A stretch of DNA of 64,000 bases from NCBI RefSeq assembly GCF_016919245.1, contig NZ_JAFEJA010000001.1:5791501-5855500 (forward strand), written 5' to 3'. A program made the translations under genes and the position numbers. This document shows positions 52,303 through 61,193 of this stretch, in pieces (position 1 is the first letter of the stretch; every line of letters starts with the position of its first letter). This DNA comes from Streptomyces zhihengii. GTDB lineage: Bacteria; Actinomycetota; Actinomycetes; Streptomycetales; Streptomycetaceae. The notes under the pieces were generated by a model, which saw only the letters and a program-made list of their open reading frames with translations, did no database searches and was not told the origin of the DNA.

Positions 52303-53307
52303 GTGAACGCCTCCGCCCCCATCGCCGAGACCCTGCGCGGCACCCTTGCCGGGCTGCTGGACGGGCTGCCGCCCACGCGGGCCGCACAGGCCGTCGAGCG
52401 GCTGATCGCGAGCTACCGGGGCACCACCCCGACCGACGCCCCCGTGCTGCGCGACCGGTCCGACGTCGTCGCCTACGCCGCCTACCGGATGCCCGCGACC
52501 TTCGAGGCGGTCCGCTCCGCGCTGGCCGCACTCCGTGCCGCCGCCCCCGACTTCTCGCCCGCCACCCACACCGACGTCGGCGGCGGCACGGGCGCGGCGA
52601 GCTGGGCGGTGGCCGACGCCTTCGGCGCGCCCCCGGCGACCACGGTGCTGGACTGGGCCGAACCGGCGCTGGCGCTCGGGCGTGAACTGGCGCTCGCCTC
52701 CAAGGTCCCGTCGCTGGGCGCCGCCGACTGGCGCCGCGCGCGGATCGGATCGGCGCTCCGGATCGAGAGCACCGATCTCGTGACGGTGTCCTACGTGCTC
52801 AAGGAGCTCACCCCCGCCGACCGCTCCGCCCTGGTCGCCGAGGCCGCCCGGGCCGCGCAGGCCGTCGTGGTCGTCGAGCCCGGCACCCCCGACGGGTACG
52901 AGCGGATCATCGCGGCCCGCGACGCCCTCGTCGGCGCCGGGCTCACCGTCGCCGCCCCCTGCCCCCACAGCGGCGCCTGCCCCATCGAGCCGGGCTCCGA
53001 CTGGTGCCACTTCTCCGCCCGGGTCTCCCGCTCCTCCCTGCACCGGCAGATCAAGCAGGGCTCGCTGGCCTACGAGGACGAGAAGTTCAGCTACGTCGCC
53101 GCCGTCCGCTTCCCGGTCGCGCCCGTCGCCGCCCGGGTCACCCGCAAGCCCCAGACCCGCAAGGGCATGGTGCTCCTCGACCTGTGCGCCGAGACCGGCG
53201 GTCTCGGCCGGGAGACGGTGACCAAGCGGCACGGCGCGCTCTACCGGGCCGCCCGCGACACCGCCTGGGGCGACGCCTGGCCGCCTCCCGCCGAGGACGC
53301 CGACTGA
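52303..53307 (+). CDS. Rsm22-like small-subunit rRNA methyltransferase
   Basis: A 334-aa Rossmann methyltransferase of the Rsm22 family: motif I THTDVGGGTGAASWA, SYVLKELTPADRSALVAEAA, and the family Cys cluster APCPHSGACPIEPGSDWCHF, which in relatives helps bind an Fe-S cluster. Mitochondrial Rsm22/METTL17 acts in small-subunit assembly; the bacterial role is inferred. GTG at 52303. Confidence 0.88.
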   Translation: MNASAPIAETLRGTLAGLLDGLPPTRAAQAVERLIASYRGTTPTDAPVLRDRSDVVAYAAYRMPATFEAVRSALAALRAAAPDFSPATHTDVGGGTGAASWAVADAFGAPPATTVLDWAEPALALGRELALASKVPSLGAADWRRARIGSALRIESTDLVTVSYVLKELTPADRSALVAEAARAAQAVVVVEPGTPDGYERIIAARDALVGAGLTVAAPCPHSGACPIEPGSDWCHFSARVSRSSLHRQIKQGSLAYEDEKFSYVAAVRFPVAPVAARVTRKPQTRKGMVLLDLCAETGGLGRETVTKRHGALYRAARDTAWGDAWPPPAEDAD

Positions 53308-53365
53308 CGGCGCCGGGCCCCCGCGCCCCGGGCTGACACCTTCGGCCCCCGCGCCCCGGACTGAC

Positions 53366-53396
53366 CGAGACGTCTCGTCTCCCCGCTTGCTAGATT
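53366..53396 (+). promoter_or_regulatory. TetR autoregulatory operator and -10 box
   Basis: CGAGACGTCTCG (53366-53377) is a perfect 12-bp palindrome located where the -35 would be, followed by -10 TAGATT (53391-53396), 7 bases before ATG at 53404. The position is ideal for autorepression by the downstream TetR protein, and the transcript would be leaderless. Confidence 0.7.
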
Positions 53397-53403
53397 GGCC
53401 GCC

Positions 53404-54030
53404 ATGACCGAGGCCAAGGCACCCGACTCCTCCCGGCGCAGCGAACGCTCCCGCCGCGCGATCTACGACGCCGCGCTCGCCCTCGTCGGCGAGGCCGGCT
53501 ACGGCCGCACGACCATCGAGGGCATCGCCTCCCGCGCGGGGGTGGGCAAGCAGACCATCTACCGCTGGTGGCCCTCGAAGGCGGCCGTCCTGATGGAGGC
53601 CTTCCTCGACCTCGCCGAGCAGGCCGCCGCCGAGGCCGGGGCGGACGGCGCTGCCGAGTACGCGATCCCGGACACCGGCGACCTCCGGACCGATCTGCGC
53701 CGGGTGCTGCGCGCCACCGTCGACGAGATGAACAGCCCCGCGTACGACGCCCCGGCCCGCGCGCTGGCCGCCGAGGGCGTGCTCGACGCCGAGCTCGGCG
53801 CGCAGTTCGTCGAGAAGCTCCTCGAACCGCAGCTCCAGCTCTACGTCGACCGGCTGCGCGCCGCCGAGGCCGCCGGGCAGGTCAGGACCGGGCTGGACGC
53901 GCGGATCGCCCTGGAGCTCTTCGTCGGACCGCTCACCCACCGCTGGCTGCTGCGCACCCTGCCGCTCACCCACGCCTACGCGGACACCGTCGTCGACTAC
54001 GCGGTCGACGGCCTCGCCCCCCGCCCCTGA
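53404..54030 (+). CDS. TetR/AcrR family transcriptional regulator
   Basis: A 208-aa regulator: HTH at residues ~20-60 (GYGRTTIEGIASRAGVGKQT, then IYRWWPSKAAVLMEAF) and an alpha-helical ligand domain ending in LGPxTHRWLL-like sequence (GPLTHRWLLRTLPLTHAYAD), as in the TetR_C_16-type group. ATG at 53404. Its operator lies in its own promoter; other targets are not adjacent. Confidence 0.88.
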   Translation: MTEAKAPDSSRRSERSRRAIYDAALALVGEAGYGRTTIEGIASRAGVGKQTIYRWWPSKAAVLMEAFLDLAEQAAAEAGADGAAEYAIPDTGDLRTDLRRVLRATVDEMNSPAYDAPARALAAEGVLDAELGAQFVEKLLEPQLQLYVDRLRAAEAAGQVRTGLDARIALELFVGPLTHRWLLRTLPLTHAYADTVVDYAVDGLAPRP

Positions 54031-54035
54031 GCCTC

Positions 54036-54118
54036 GTCCCTGAGCCCCGTGCCCGACCCGCGCCTCAGCCCGCGCCCACCCCCGCCTTCCGTCCCTGAGC
54101 CCCGTGCCCGACCCGCGC
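54036..54118. repeat. 28-bp direct repeat pair
   Basis: GTCCCTGAGCCCCGTGCCCG (continuing ACCCGCGC) occurs at 54036-54063 and again at 54091-54118, in the gene-free 275-bp stretch after the TetR gene. Nothing else is evident in that stretch apart from the RBS of the next gene. Confidence 0.85.
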
Positions 54119-54305
54119 GGAGGCCGTGCGGAGCCCGCCCCGGGCGGGGCGCGCCCCCCTGCGCCGAGGGGCTGCCACCGTGCGCCCCCGCGCGCCGGGA
54201 ACAGAAGGCCGGGGGCCCCGGTTGGGGACTGTGTCCACCGGCAGCGCAGGATGGTGGGACGATGGCAGTGTCCGGCACGGGCGAGCACGAGGTGTGAGGG
54301 GATAG

Positions 54306-55082
54306 ATGGGCGACGGTATCGGCCGCTTCCGCGGCACGGACGGCAGGACTTCCCGGGAGAGCAGGCTGGCCCAGTGGCTGCGCCGCCGGACGGGGACCGC
54401 GGACACGCAGGCGGAGGACTCGCGGCGCGAGGATCTGCTCCTGGCCGCCGCCGCCGTCGGGCTGCCGCTGGCCCCCGCCGCCCACCCGGTCGGATTCCGC
54501 TGTTCCTGTGAGCGCATCGGCTGTCCGACACCCGCGACGCATCCGGTGTCGTTCGCCTGGCAGACGCAGTCGACCACCGACCGCTCCCAGATCGAGCGCT
54601 GGGCCCGCAACCAGCCCGAGGCCAACTTCATCACCGCGACCGGCATGATCCACGACGTCCTGGACGTTCCGCTGGAGGCCGGTCGCAGTGCTCTCGACCG
54701 CCTGCTGGAGAAGGGTGTGGACGTCGGCCCGGTCGCCGAGTACGACGCCACCGGCGAGCAGGCGCGGATGCTGTTCTTCACCGCGACCCGCGGCACCCCG
54801 GAGGACGAGGACGAGTGGTGGCCGTGCGAGCTGGACTGCCACCCCGAGACCATGGACGAGCACCCCGGGCTGCGCTGGCACTGCCGGGGCAGCTACGTCC
54901 TCGTCCCGCCCGCCCGGCTGCCGGGTGACGGCGACCGGCACGTCGCCTGGCTGCGCGGGGTGGAGCATCCGCTGCCCGACCCGCTGACCCTGCTGGAGAC
55001 GCTGACCGACGCCTGCGCCCGGTACGCGGATGAGCGGGAGCACACCGACCACCACGAGCCCGCCTGGCCGCTGGGCCGCTGA
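54306..55082 (+). CDS. bifunctional DNA primase/polymerase-like (Prim-Pol) protein
   Basis: A 258-aa protein resembling the N-terminal Prim-Pol domain often annotated in Streptomyces: LLLAAAAVGLPLAPAAHPVG, a Cys cluster (RCSCERIGCPTPATHP), QIERWARNQPEANF and PARLPGDG. The classical DxD/h catalytic pattern is not clear, and no helicase domain follows, so it may be a non-replicative relative. ATG at 54306 with GAGGGG 5 bases upstream. Confidence 0.7.
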   Translation: MGDGIGRFRGTDGRTSRESRLAQWLRRRTGTADTQAEDSRREDLLLAAAAVGLPLAPAAHPVGFRCSCERIGCPTPATHPVSFAWQTQSTTDRSQIERWARNQPEANFITATGMIHDVLDVPLEAGRSALDRLLEKGVDVGPVAEYDATGEQARMLFFTATRGTPEDEDEWWPCELDCHPETMDEHPGLRWHCRGSYVLVPPARLPGDGDRHVAWLRGVEHPLPDPLTLLETLTDACARYADEREHTDHHEPAWPLGR

Positions 55083-55181
55083 GCCGGCCCGGCCGGGCGC
55101 GGTCCACCCGGGCCCCGGCTCCGGCAGCCCGGCTCCGGCGGCCCGGACGCGACTGCCCGGACACCGCGGCCCGGGTACGGC

Positions 55182-56168
55182 CTAGGAGCCCTTGGCCGAG
55201 GTGAGCCCGGCCATCCTGCCGAGTATGTCGGACTGCCCGCCGCCGCCTGCCGGGACGGACACGAGCTGGCTGGAGACCCGCTCCTTGGTGAGCGTCGTCT
55301 TCACCTCGCCCGTGAGCAGCGCCTTCACGTCCGGGACGACCTTGAGCTGCACGCCCGGCGCGGCGGTCTGGCGTTCGAAGTTCTTCACCGCGAAGAAGAC
55401 CAGCGCCCCGCCGTCCTGCTGGACGAGTCCGAGCGGCGCGAAGGTGCCCGAGTCCAGCGCGTGGTCGATGTACTGGGTGGACAGCCCGGGCAGCGAGGTG
55501 TTCTTCGCCCGGGTCTGGCGCCAGCCCGTGGTGTGGGGGCCCGCCTTGAAGTGCTCCGGGCTGCCGTCCTGGAGGTAGGAGGCGTAGTCCTTGCTCAGGT
55601 CGCGCGGGGCGACGGCGAGCTTCGCGTCGTCCGGGGCGACGGCCTCGGCCCAGCCGTCCGCGTCCCGCTTGAACGCGGGGATCCGGTCCGGGGCCAGGAT
55701 CGTCAGGTAGGCGGCCTTCCAGGTGTCCTCGACCCCGGTGCGGACGAACACCAGCAGCCAGCGGTTGTCGAGCTGGCCGCTGTTGTCCCGGTCGCGGTTG
55801 GAGTCGGTGTCGGCGAGGAACCAGCGGGGCCAGCCCGCCTTCTTGGGGATGACGAACCGGGCGTCCGTCAGCTCCAGCGGCACGTGCTGCGGGTTGCCGT
55901 CGGGGTAGTTGGTCCCCCGCGCCTTCAGCCCGGCCTGGTTGACGGCCCCGAGGGCGCCGGTCACGTGGTCGGCGTCGAGGGCCGGATCGTACGCCTTGTC
56001 GGCCTCGTTGTACGCCGCCGTGAACTCCTCGAGCGCCTTCGCGGCCTCCGCCTCGGTCGCCGTCGGGACGACCTCCCGCTCCCCGTGCACGGTCACGCAC
56101 GCGCTCGCCGTCAGGGACAGCACCACTGTCGCCGCGAGCCCCGCCGCCGCCCGACCAAGCCTTCTCAT
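55182..56168 (-). CDS. lipoprotein of unknown function
   Basis: A 328-aa protein with a lipoprotein signal (LSLTASAC lipobox, Cys near residue 24), then a mature domain containing two NTF2-like or cystatin-like segments (EEFTAAYNEADKAYD; ESSTF-like AKNFERQTAAPG) as seen in uncharacterised Streptomyces lipoproteins. ATG at 56168 with AGAAGG 6 bases upstream. Membrane-anchored, outside the cell. It precedes the heme locus on the same strand, but 152 bp and its own orientation make a functional link unproven. Confidence 0.75.
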   Translation of the reverse strand: MRRLGRAAAGLAATVVLSLTASACVTVHGEREVVPTATEAEAAKALEEFTAAYNEADKAYDPALDADHVTGALGAVNQAGLKARGTNYPDGNPQHVPLELTDARFVIPKKAGWPRWFLADTDSNRDRDNSGQLDNRWLLVFVRTGVEDTWKAAYLTILAPDRIPAFKRDADGWAEAVAPDDAKLAVAPRDLSKDYASYLQDGSPEHFKAGPHTTGWRQTRAKNTSLPGLSTQYIDHALDSGTFAPLGLVQQDGGALVFFAVKNFERQTAAPGVQLKVVPDVKALLTGEVKTTLTKERVSSQLVSVPAGGGGQSDILGRMAGLTSAKGS

Positions 56169-56319
56169 CGGTTGCCTTCTGCTCCTCGCCCCGCACTGAC
56201 CGTTGGAACCCTACCGGTGCCCGGGGCGGGCCGGGTGCCGGGACCGGCCACAGCGTCCACACCGTGACCTGCCGGGCGCCGGTGGCCCGTTCACGGGTGC
56301 GGCCGGGGCGCCGCCGCGC

Positions 56320-57156
56320 TCACGGGGAGCGCAGCGGCAGGACCAGCGGGACTCCGGTGCGCGGGTGCGGCAGCACCTCGACGGGCTGCCGGTAGACGCG
56401 GTCCAGCAGTTCGGGGCCGAGCACCTCGGCGGGCGGCCCGTCGGCGGCGACCCGGCCGTCGTGGAGCACCGCGATCCGGTCGGCGCAGGCCGCCGCCAGG
56501 GAGAGGTCGTGCAGCACGACGACGACGGCGTCCCCGGCGTCCGCCCGCTCCCGGCAGATGCGCAGCACCAGTTCCTGATGGCGCAGGTCGAGCGCGGCGG
56601 TCGGCTCGTCGAGCAGCAGCAGCCGCACCCGCTGGGCCAGCACCCGGGCCAGCGCCACCCGGGCCCGTTCGCCGCCGGACAGCGCGGAGAAGGTCCGCCC
56701 GGCGAACTCCGTCACCTCGGTCGCCGCCATGGCCGCGGCGACGGCGGCGTCGTCCTCGTCCTCGGCGGGGGTGCCGTGCCAGGGGGCGCGGCCCATCCGC
56801 ACCACCTCGGCCACCCCGAACGGGAAGGAGAGGTTCGCGGACTGCGGCAGTACGGCCCGCCGCAGGGCGAGTTCGGCGGCGGACCAGGCGCGGGCGTCCC
56901 GGCCCGCGATCCGCACCGTGCCGCCGGCGGCCGGCTCGTCGCCCGCCAGGACCGACAACAGGGTGGACTTGCCCGCCCCGTTGGGGCCGACCAGCGCGAG
57001 CACCTCGCCGGCGCGCACCGCGAGCGAGGCGCCGCGCAGCACCGGCCGGCCGCCGAGGGACAGCCGTACGCCGTCCGCCTCGGCCGCGGCCCCGCCGGCC
57101 TCGGCGGGCCCCGGGAGTTCGCGGGCACGGCGGCGGGAGAAGGGGAGTGTCAGCAT
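56320..57156 (-). CDS. hmuV: heme ABC transporter ATP-binding protein
   Basis: A 278-aa FecE/HmuV-type ATPase: Walker A GPNGAGKST, signature LSGGERARVALARVL, Walker B LLLLDEPTAALD and the H-loop VVVVLHDLSLA. Third gene of hmuT-hmuU-hmuV. ATG at 57156 with AGGGAAGG about 7 bases upstream, 64 bases after the permease stop. It energises heme import. Siderophore transport is the alternative for this family, but the neighbouring HtaA proteins favour heme. Confidence 0.9.
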   Translation of the reverse strand: MLTLPFSRRRARELPGPAEAGGAAAEADGVRLSLGGRPVLRGASLAVRAGEVLALVGPNGAGKSTLLSVLAGDEPAAGGTVRIAGRDARAWSAAELALRRAVLPQSANLSFPFGVAEVVRMGRAPWHGTPAEDEDDAAVAAAMAATEVTEFAGRTFSALSGGERARVALARVLAQRVRLLLLDEPTAALDLRHQELVLRICRERADAGDAVVVVLHDLSLAAACADRIAVLHDGRVAADGPPAEVLGPELLDRVYRQPVEVLPHPRTGVPLVLPLRSP

Positions 57157-57220
57157 GGGGGCCTTCCCTCGGACGGGGCCGCGGTCACCGCGGCGGAGTG
57201 TGCCGGGCGGAGGACGGGGC

Positions 57221-58432
57221 TCATGCCCAGCCTCCCTGCCTGCGCCGGGTCCTGCGCAGGAGCCAGAAGAAGAACGGGCTGCCGAACAGGGCCGTCAGCA
57301 CACCGAGCGGCAGCTCCGCCGGGGCGGCGGCGGTCCGTGCCGCGAGGTCGCCGGCCGCGAGGACGACGGCGCCGCCGAGCGCGCTGCCGGGGACGAGGAA
57401 CCGGTGGCCCGGCCCGTTCGCCATGCGCAGCAGATGGGGCACCAGCAGGCCCACGAAGGTGATGATGCCGGCGACGGCGACGGCTGCCGCGGTGAGCAGC
57501 GCCACCACCAGAATGAGCACCATGCGCAGCCGCTCCACGTCCACGCCCAGGTGGCGCGCGGGGCGTTCGCCGAGTGCGAGGAGGTCCAGCTTGCGCGCGT
57601 AGAAGGGCGCGACGAGCAGACCGAGGAGCGCGAACGGCAGGACGGCGAGCACCTTGGGCCAGGTCGCCTGGGAGAGCGAGCCGAGCTGCCAGAAGGTGAT
57701 CTCGGTGATCTGCGCGTTGTCCGCGAAGAAGATGGACAGGCCGATCAGGGCGCCCGCGAAGGCGTTGACGGCGATGCCCGTGAGGATCAGGGTGACCACC
57801 TCGGTGCGGCCGCCCGAGCGGGACAGCGCGTAGACGAGGAGGACGGTCGCCAGGCCGGAGACGAACGCGCAGGCGGTGACGGTCCAGGTGCCGAAGAAGG
57901 AGAGCCCGAGGGCGATGGCGCCGACCGCGCCGACGGCCGCGCCGGAGGAGATGCCGATGACGCCCGGTTCGGCGAGCGGGTTGCCGAACACGCCCTGCAT
58001 CAGGGCGCCGGCGCAGCCGAGGGACGCGCCGACGAGCAGCGCGAGGACGACCCGGGGGAAGCGCACGTTCCACAGCACGCTCTCCCCGACCCGGTCGAGC
58101 GCGTGCCCGCCGAGGCCGATCCGGTTGCCGATGGACGCGAGGATGTCGCCGAGCGGGATCTCGTACGCGCCGACCCCGGCGGAGACCAGCGACACGAGGG
58201 CGAGGGCGACCACCAGCCCGGCGGTCAGCGCCCAGCCGGCCCCGCGCGGCGCCCGTGCCCGCCCGTCCGTCTTCGCCGCGGACTGCCTCGCGGCCTTCGC
58301 CGCGAACTGCCCTGCGGCCATCTCCGCGGCCTTCTCCGCCGGGCGAGCGTCCGTGACGGGAGCGGCGCCGGTGTCCCCGGGTGCGTCGGGCGGGTTCCCG
58401 GTGCTCGCCGGGTGCGGTGGTGTCGTGGTCAC
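57221..58432 (-). CDS. hmuU: heme ABC transporter permease (FecCD family)
   Basis: A 403-aa permease with about 9-10 helices in residues 75-400 and the FecCD blocks NPLAEPGVIGISSGAAVGAV, LGSLSQATW and ITFVGLLVPHLLR (ATPase-coupling loop). The first ~70 residues are an Ala/Lys-rich hydrophilic extension unusual for the family. GTG start overlaps the hmuT stop by 4 bases. Confidence 0.9.
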   Translation of the reverse strand: MTTTPPHPASTGNPPDAPGDTGAAPVTDARPAEKAAEMAAGQFAAKAARQSAAKTDGRARAPRGAGWALTAGLVVALALVSLVSAGVGAYEIPLGDILASIGNRIGLGGHALDRVGESVLWNVRFPRVVLALLVGASLGCAGALMQGVFGNPLAEPGVIGISSGAAVGAVGAIALGLSFFGTWTVTACAFVSGLATVLLVYALSRSGGRTEVVTLILTGIAVNAFAGALIGLSIFFADNAQITEITFWQLGSLSQATWPKVLAVLPFALLGLLVAPFYARKLDLLALGERPARHLGVDVERLRMVLILVVALLTAAAVAVAGIITFVGLLVPHLLRMANGPGHRFLVPGSALGGAVVLAAGDLAARTAAAPAELPLGVLTALFGSPFFFWLLRRTRRRQGGWA

Positions 58433-59454
58433 GCCGCGTCCCCGGATCCGTAGAGCTGCTCGACGATGGTGGCGAGCACCTGGTCGGTGCGCGGGCCGTA
58501 GTTGAGGAGGACGCCGTCGGCCACCGAGACCACGCGGCGGTCCATGCCGGCCGGGGTCTGGGCGACGCCGGGGATCTTCACCAGTCCGTCGATCCCGTCC
58601 ACGGACTCGAGTCCCTTGGTCATGACGAGGATCGCGTCCGGTGCCGCCTTGACCAGGGCCTCGCTGGTGATGGGCGTGAAGTCCTTCGTCAGCCCGGACT
58701 CCTTGCCCGCGTCCACCGCTCCGGCGGCCTCCAGCAGGGAGACCGCGCCGGACTCGGCGCCGCCGATCAGATAGACGGCCGCCGAGCCCCGGACGTAGAG
58801 GAAGGCGACGCGGGGCTTCTCGCCCCCGTGGGCCGGGATCTTCTCCTGGACGGCCGCGATCCGCTCCTCGGTCCGCTGCTTCAGCTCGGCTCCCCGCTCC
58901 TCGACCCCGAGGACGGCGGCGACCCGCTCGATGCGCCGGCCGACGTCGGCGAGGCTCTTCGCCGGTTCGACGACGACGAGCGGGATGCCCGCGTCCCGGA
59001 TCTGGCCGATGGCCTCGGCCGGGCCGGTGCCGCTCTCCGCGAGGACGACCGAGGGCCGCAGCGACAGCACGCTCTCGGCCGAGACGTCGTGGGCCCGGGT
59101 GACGACCGGCAGCTTCTCGGCCTGCTGGAAGGTGGCCGTGATGTCCCGGGCCACCACCCGGTCGCCCAGACCGAGGGTGAACACGATCTCGTTGAGGGAG
59201 CCGGTGAGCGGGACCACCCGGTCGGCGTTCTCGATCGTCACCCGGCGCCCGTCCGCGGAGTCGACGGTGACCGGCATCGCGGGCTCCGGCCGGCCGGCCA
59301 GCGGTTCGACCCGGTCGGCGGCCGCCTGCGCGGGCCGCTGCGTCCCGCCGGCCTCGTCCGGGGCCTCCTGGTTCGCGCAGCCGGTGGCGGCGATGGCGAG
59401 GGCAAGCACGGCTATGAGTGCACCTGCCAGGCGTGGAGTGCGCACGAAGGGCAC
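58429..59454 (-). CDS. hmuT: heme substrate-binding lipoprotein
   Basis: A 341-aa periplasmic-binding-protein (BtuF/FhuD fold) lipoprotein: lipobox IAATGCANQ near residue 25, then RVVPLTGSLNEIVFTLGLGD, PSVVLAESGTGPAEAI and TKDFTPITSEALVKAAPD, as in HmuT. It captures heme outside the membrane and delivers it to HmuUV. GTG start at 59454 (an in-frame GTG at 59445 is possible). Divergent from the HtaA genes across an iron box. Confidence 0.9.
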   Translation of the reverse strand: MPFVRTPRLAGALIAVLALAIAATGCANQEAPDEAGGTQRPAQAAADRVEPLAGRPEPAMPVTVDSADGRRVTIENADRVVPLTGSLNEIVFTLGLGDRVVARDITATFQQAEKLPVVTRAHDVSAESVLSLRPSVVLAESGTGPAEAIGQIRDAGIPLVVVEPAKSLADVGRRIERVAAVLGVEERGAELKQRTEERIAAVQEKIPAHGGEKPRVAFLYVRGSAAVYLIGGAESGAVSLLEAAGAVDAGKESGLTKDFTPITSEALVKAAPDAILVMTKGLESVDGIDGLVKIPGVAQTPAGMDRRVVSVADGVLLNYGPRTDQVLATIVEQLYGSGDAA

Positions 59455-59582
59455 CGTCCTGTCTGTCCGTCAGCTATGGCTTCGTCGTCCCCGTGCCGGC
59501 CCCGTGCGATCGGCGCCCGCGAGGTGTGCGGATCGTCGGGGGTTCCCGTGAAGGAAGGGTTCCGGTCCAGGCTGGAGATAGC

Positions 59583-59601
59583 TTAGGTTAGCCTTACCTT
59601 G
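59583..59601. promoter_or_regulatory. DtxR/DmdR iron box
   Basis: TTAGGTTAGCCTTACCTTG matches the 19-bp DtxR/DmdR consensus (TTAGGTTAGGCTAACCTAA) at 15 of 19 positions. It sits between divergent hmuT and htaA, 74-130 bases from their starts, so iron-loaded DmdR should repress both sides. Confidence 0.85.
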
Positions 59602-59674
59602 CTTTCCAGCTCCGGGCCGGTTCGGCCTGTTCCTCCCGTTTTCTGTGCTCTCGTATCCCGTGCGGAGTGACCTC

Positions 59675-61144
59675 ATGCTTTCCTTCAGGCCGTCCCGTGT
59701 CTTCGCGGTGACGCTTCTCGCGGCACTGCTCGGTGCCCTGCTTCCCGTGCACGCGGCCCACGCCGAGAACCGGACGGTGCAGGGAGGCCGGCTGGACTGG
59801 GGCATCAAGGCGTCGTTCCAGAGCTACATCACCGGGCCCATAGCGGGCGGAAGCTGGCGCCTCACCGGGGGCGCGGCGACCGTCGGCGGCAGCCTCTTCC
59901 GCTTCCACTCGGCGACCGGCTCCTACGACCCGGCGACCGGTGCCCTGCGCTCCGGATTCACCGGCGGGGTCCACTTCCTCGGCCACCAGAAGCCCGGCGG
60001 CGGCCACGAACTCGACCTGCGGGTCAGCAATCCCACCGTCCGGATCTCCGGCGGCCGGGGCGCCGTCCACGTCGACATGGTCAGCAAGGCGCGCGGCAGC
60101 GGAAAGGTGACCACCTATCAGCAGGTCGCCTTCGCCTCCCTCGACCTGTCCGGCGTCGACATGCGCGGCGGCGGCAGCCCGGTCTCCCTCTCCGGCGTGC
60201 CCGCCACGCTGACCGCGCAGGGCGCGACCGCCTTCGCCGGCTACTACACGGCCGGCACCCCGCTCGACCCGGTCAGCCTCTCCGTCGACGTCACCGCCCC
60301 CGCCGCGAAGCCGACCGCCCGGCCGGACCCCTCGGCCGGCGCGGACGGGAAGAAGGACGACAAGGACGCGCGGGCCGAAGGGGCCTTCCACGACGCGGCC
60401 GTCGACTGGGGCGTGCGCCGCACCTTCCGCGAGTACGTCACCGGCTCCATCGCCCAGGGCGAATGGACCCTCTCCGGCGGGGCGCAGGACGGCGGCGCGC
60501 TGTTCCGGTTCGCCGGCGGCAAGGGCGCCTACGACGCGCGGAAGCAGACCCTCGACGCCGCCTTCGCGGGCAGCGTCCGCTTCACCGGCAAGGACCTCGA
60601 CCTGACCCTGGCCGGCGTCCGGGTCCGCGTCGAGAAGGGCAGGGGCAGCCTCCTCGCCGACGTCACCGGCGGCGGGAAGACCGAACGGGCCGTGCCCCTC
60701 GTCACCTTCGAGGCCCGGGACTTCGCGCCGAAGGACGGCCTCGCGCGGCTGACCGAGGCGCCGGCCACCCTCACCGAGGGCGGGTCGAAGGCGTTCGGCT
60801 CGCTCTACCGGGCGGGCACCGAGATGGACCCGGTCTCCCTCGCCGTCGCCGTCGACGACGCGGCGGAACTGCCCGCCCTGCCCGACCTCGGCAGCGCGCC
60901 CACCCCCTCGGCTTCCGCCGCCCCCGCGGCCCAGAAGCCCTCCCCGAACCCCACCGAGCAGGCGGACGGCACACAGAAGGCCGCCTCGTCGTCCTCCACC
61001 GGGACGTACGCGGCCCTCGCCGCCGCCCTGCTCGCCCTCGTGGCGGCCGTCGTCTGGGCCGCCCTCCGGCGGCGCCGCGCGACCGCCCCGGCTTCTCCCC
61101 CCGCGGCCGCGGACCCCCGTCCGGCCGCCGGCGACGAGAGCTGA
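59675..61144 (+). CDS. htaA: HtaA-domain heme-binding protein, membrane anchored
   Basis: A 489-aa protein: signal peptide (1-30), HtaA domain 1 (about 37-195: GGRLDWGIKASFQSYITGPI ... LTAQGATAFAGYYTAGTPLD), an Asp/Lys-rich linker, HtaA domain 2 (about 235-395: AAVDWGVRRTFREYVTGSIA ... MDPVSLAVAV), a Ser/Pro stalk and a C-terminal helix with RRRR. The W-G-x-K/R ... Y-x-x-G repeats are the family signature; conserved Tyr/His bind heme. ATG at 59675 with GGAG 11 bases upstream. No LPxTG-like signal, unlike the next gene. Confidence 0.88.
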   Translation: MLSFRPSRVFAVTLLAALLGALLPVHAAHAENRTVQGGRLDWGIKASFQSYITGPIAGGSWRLTGGAATVGGSLFRFHSATGSYDPATGALRSGFTGGVHFLGHQKPGGGHELDLRVSNPTVRISGGRGAVHVDMVSKARGSGKVTTYQQVAFASLDLSGVDMRGGGSPVSLSGVPATLTAQGATAFAGYYTAGTPLDPVSLSVDVTAPAAKPTARPDPSAGADGKKDDKDARAEGAFHDAAVDWGVRRTFREYVTGSIAQGEWTLSGGAQDGGALFRFAGGKGAYDARKQTLDAAFAGSVRFTGKDLDLTLAGVRVRVEKGRGSLLADVTGGGKTERAVPLVTFEARDFAPKDGLARLTEAPATLTEGGSKAFGSLYRAGTEMDPVSLAVAVDDAAELPALPDLGSAPTPSASAAPAAQKPSPNPTEQADGTQKAASSSSTGTYAALAAALLALVAAVVWAALRRRRATAPASPPAAADPRPAAGDES

Positions 61145-61193
61145 AACCACCCCCACTCCACCCCCGTTGAACCCATCAAGGAGACCTCCGCCC

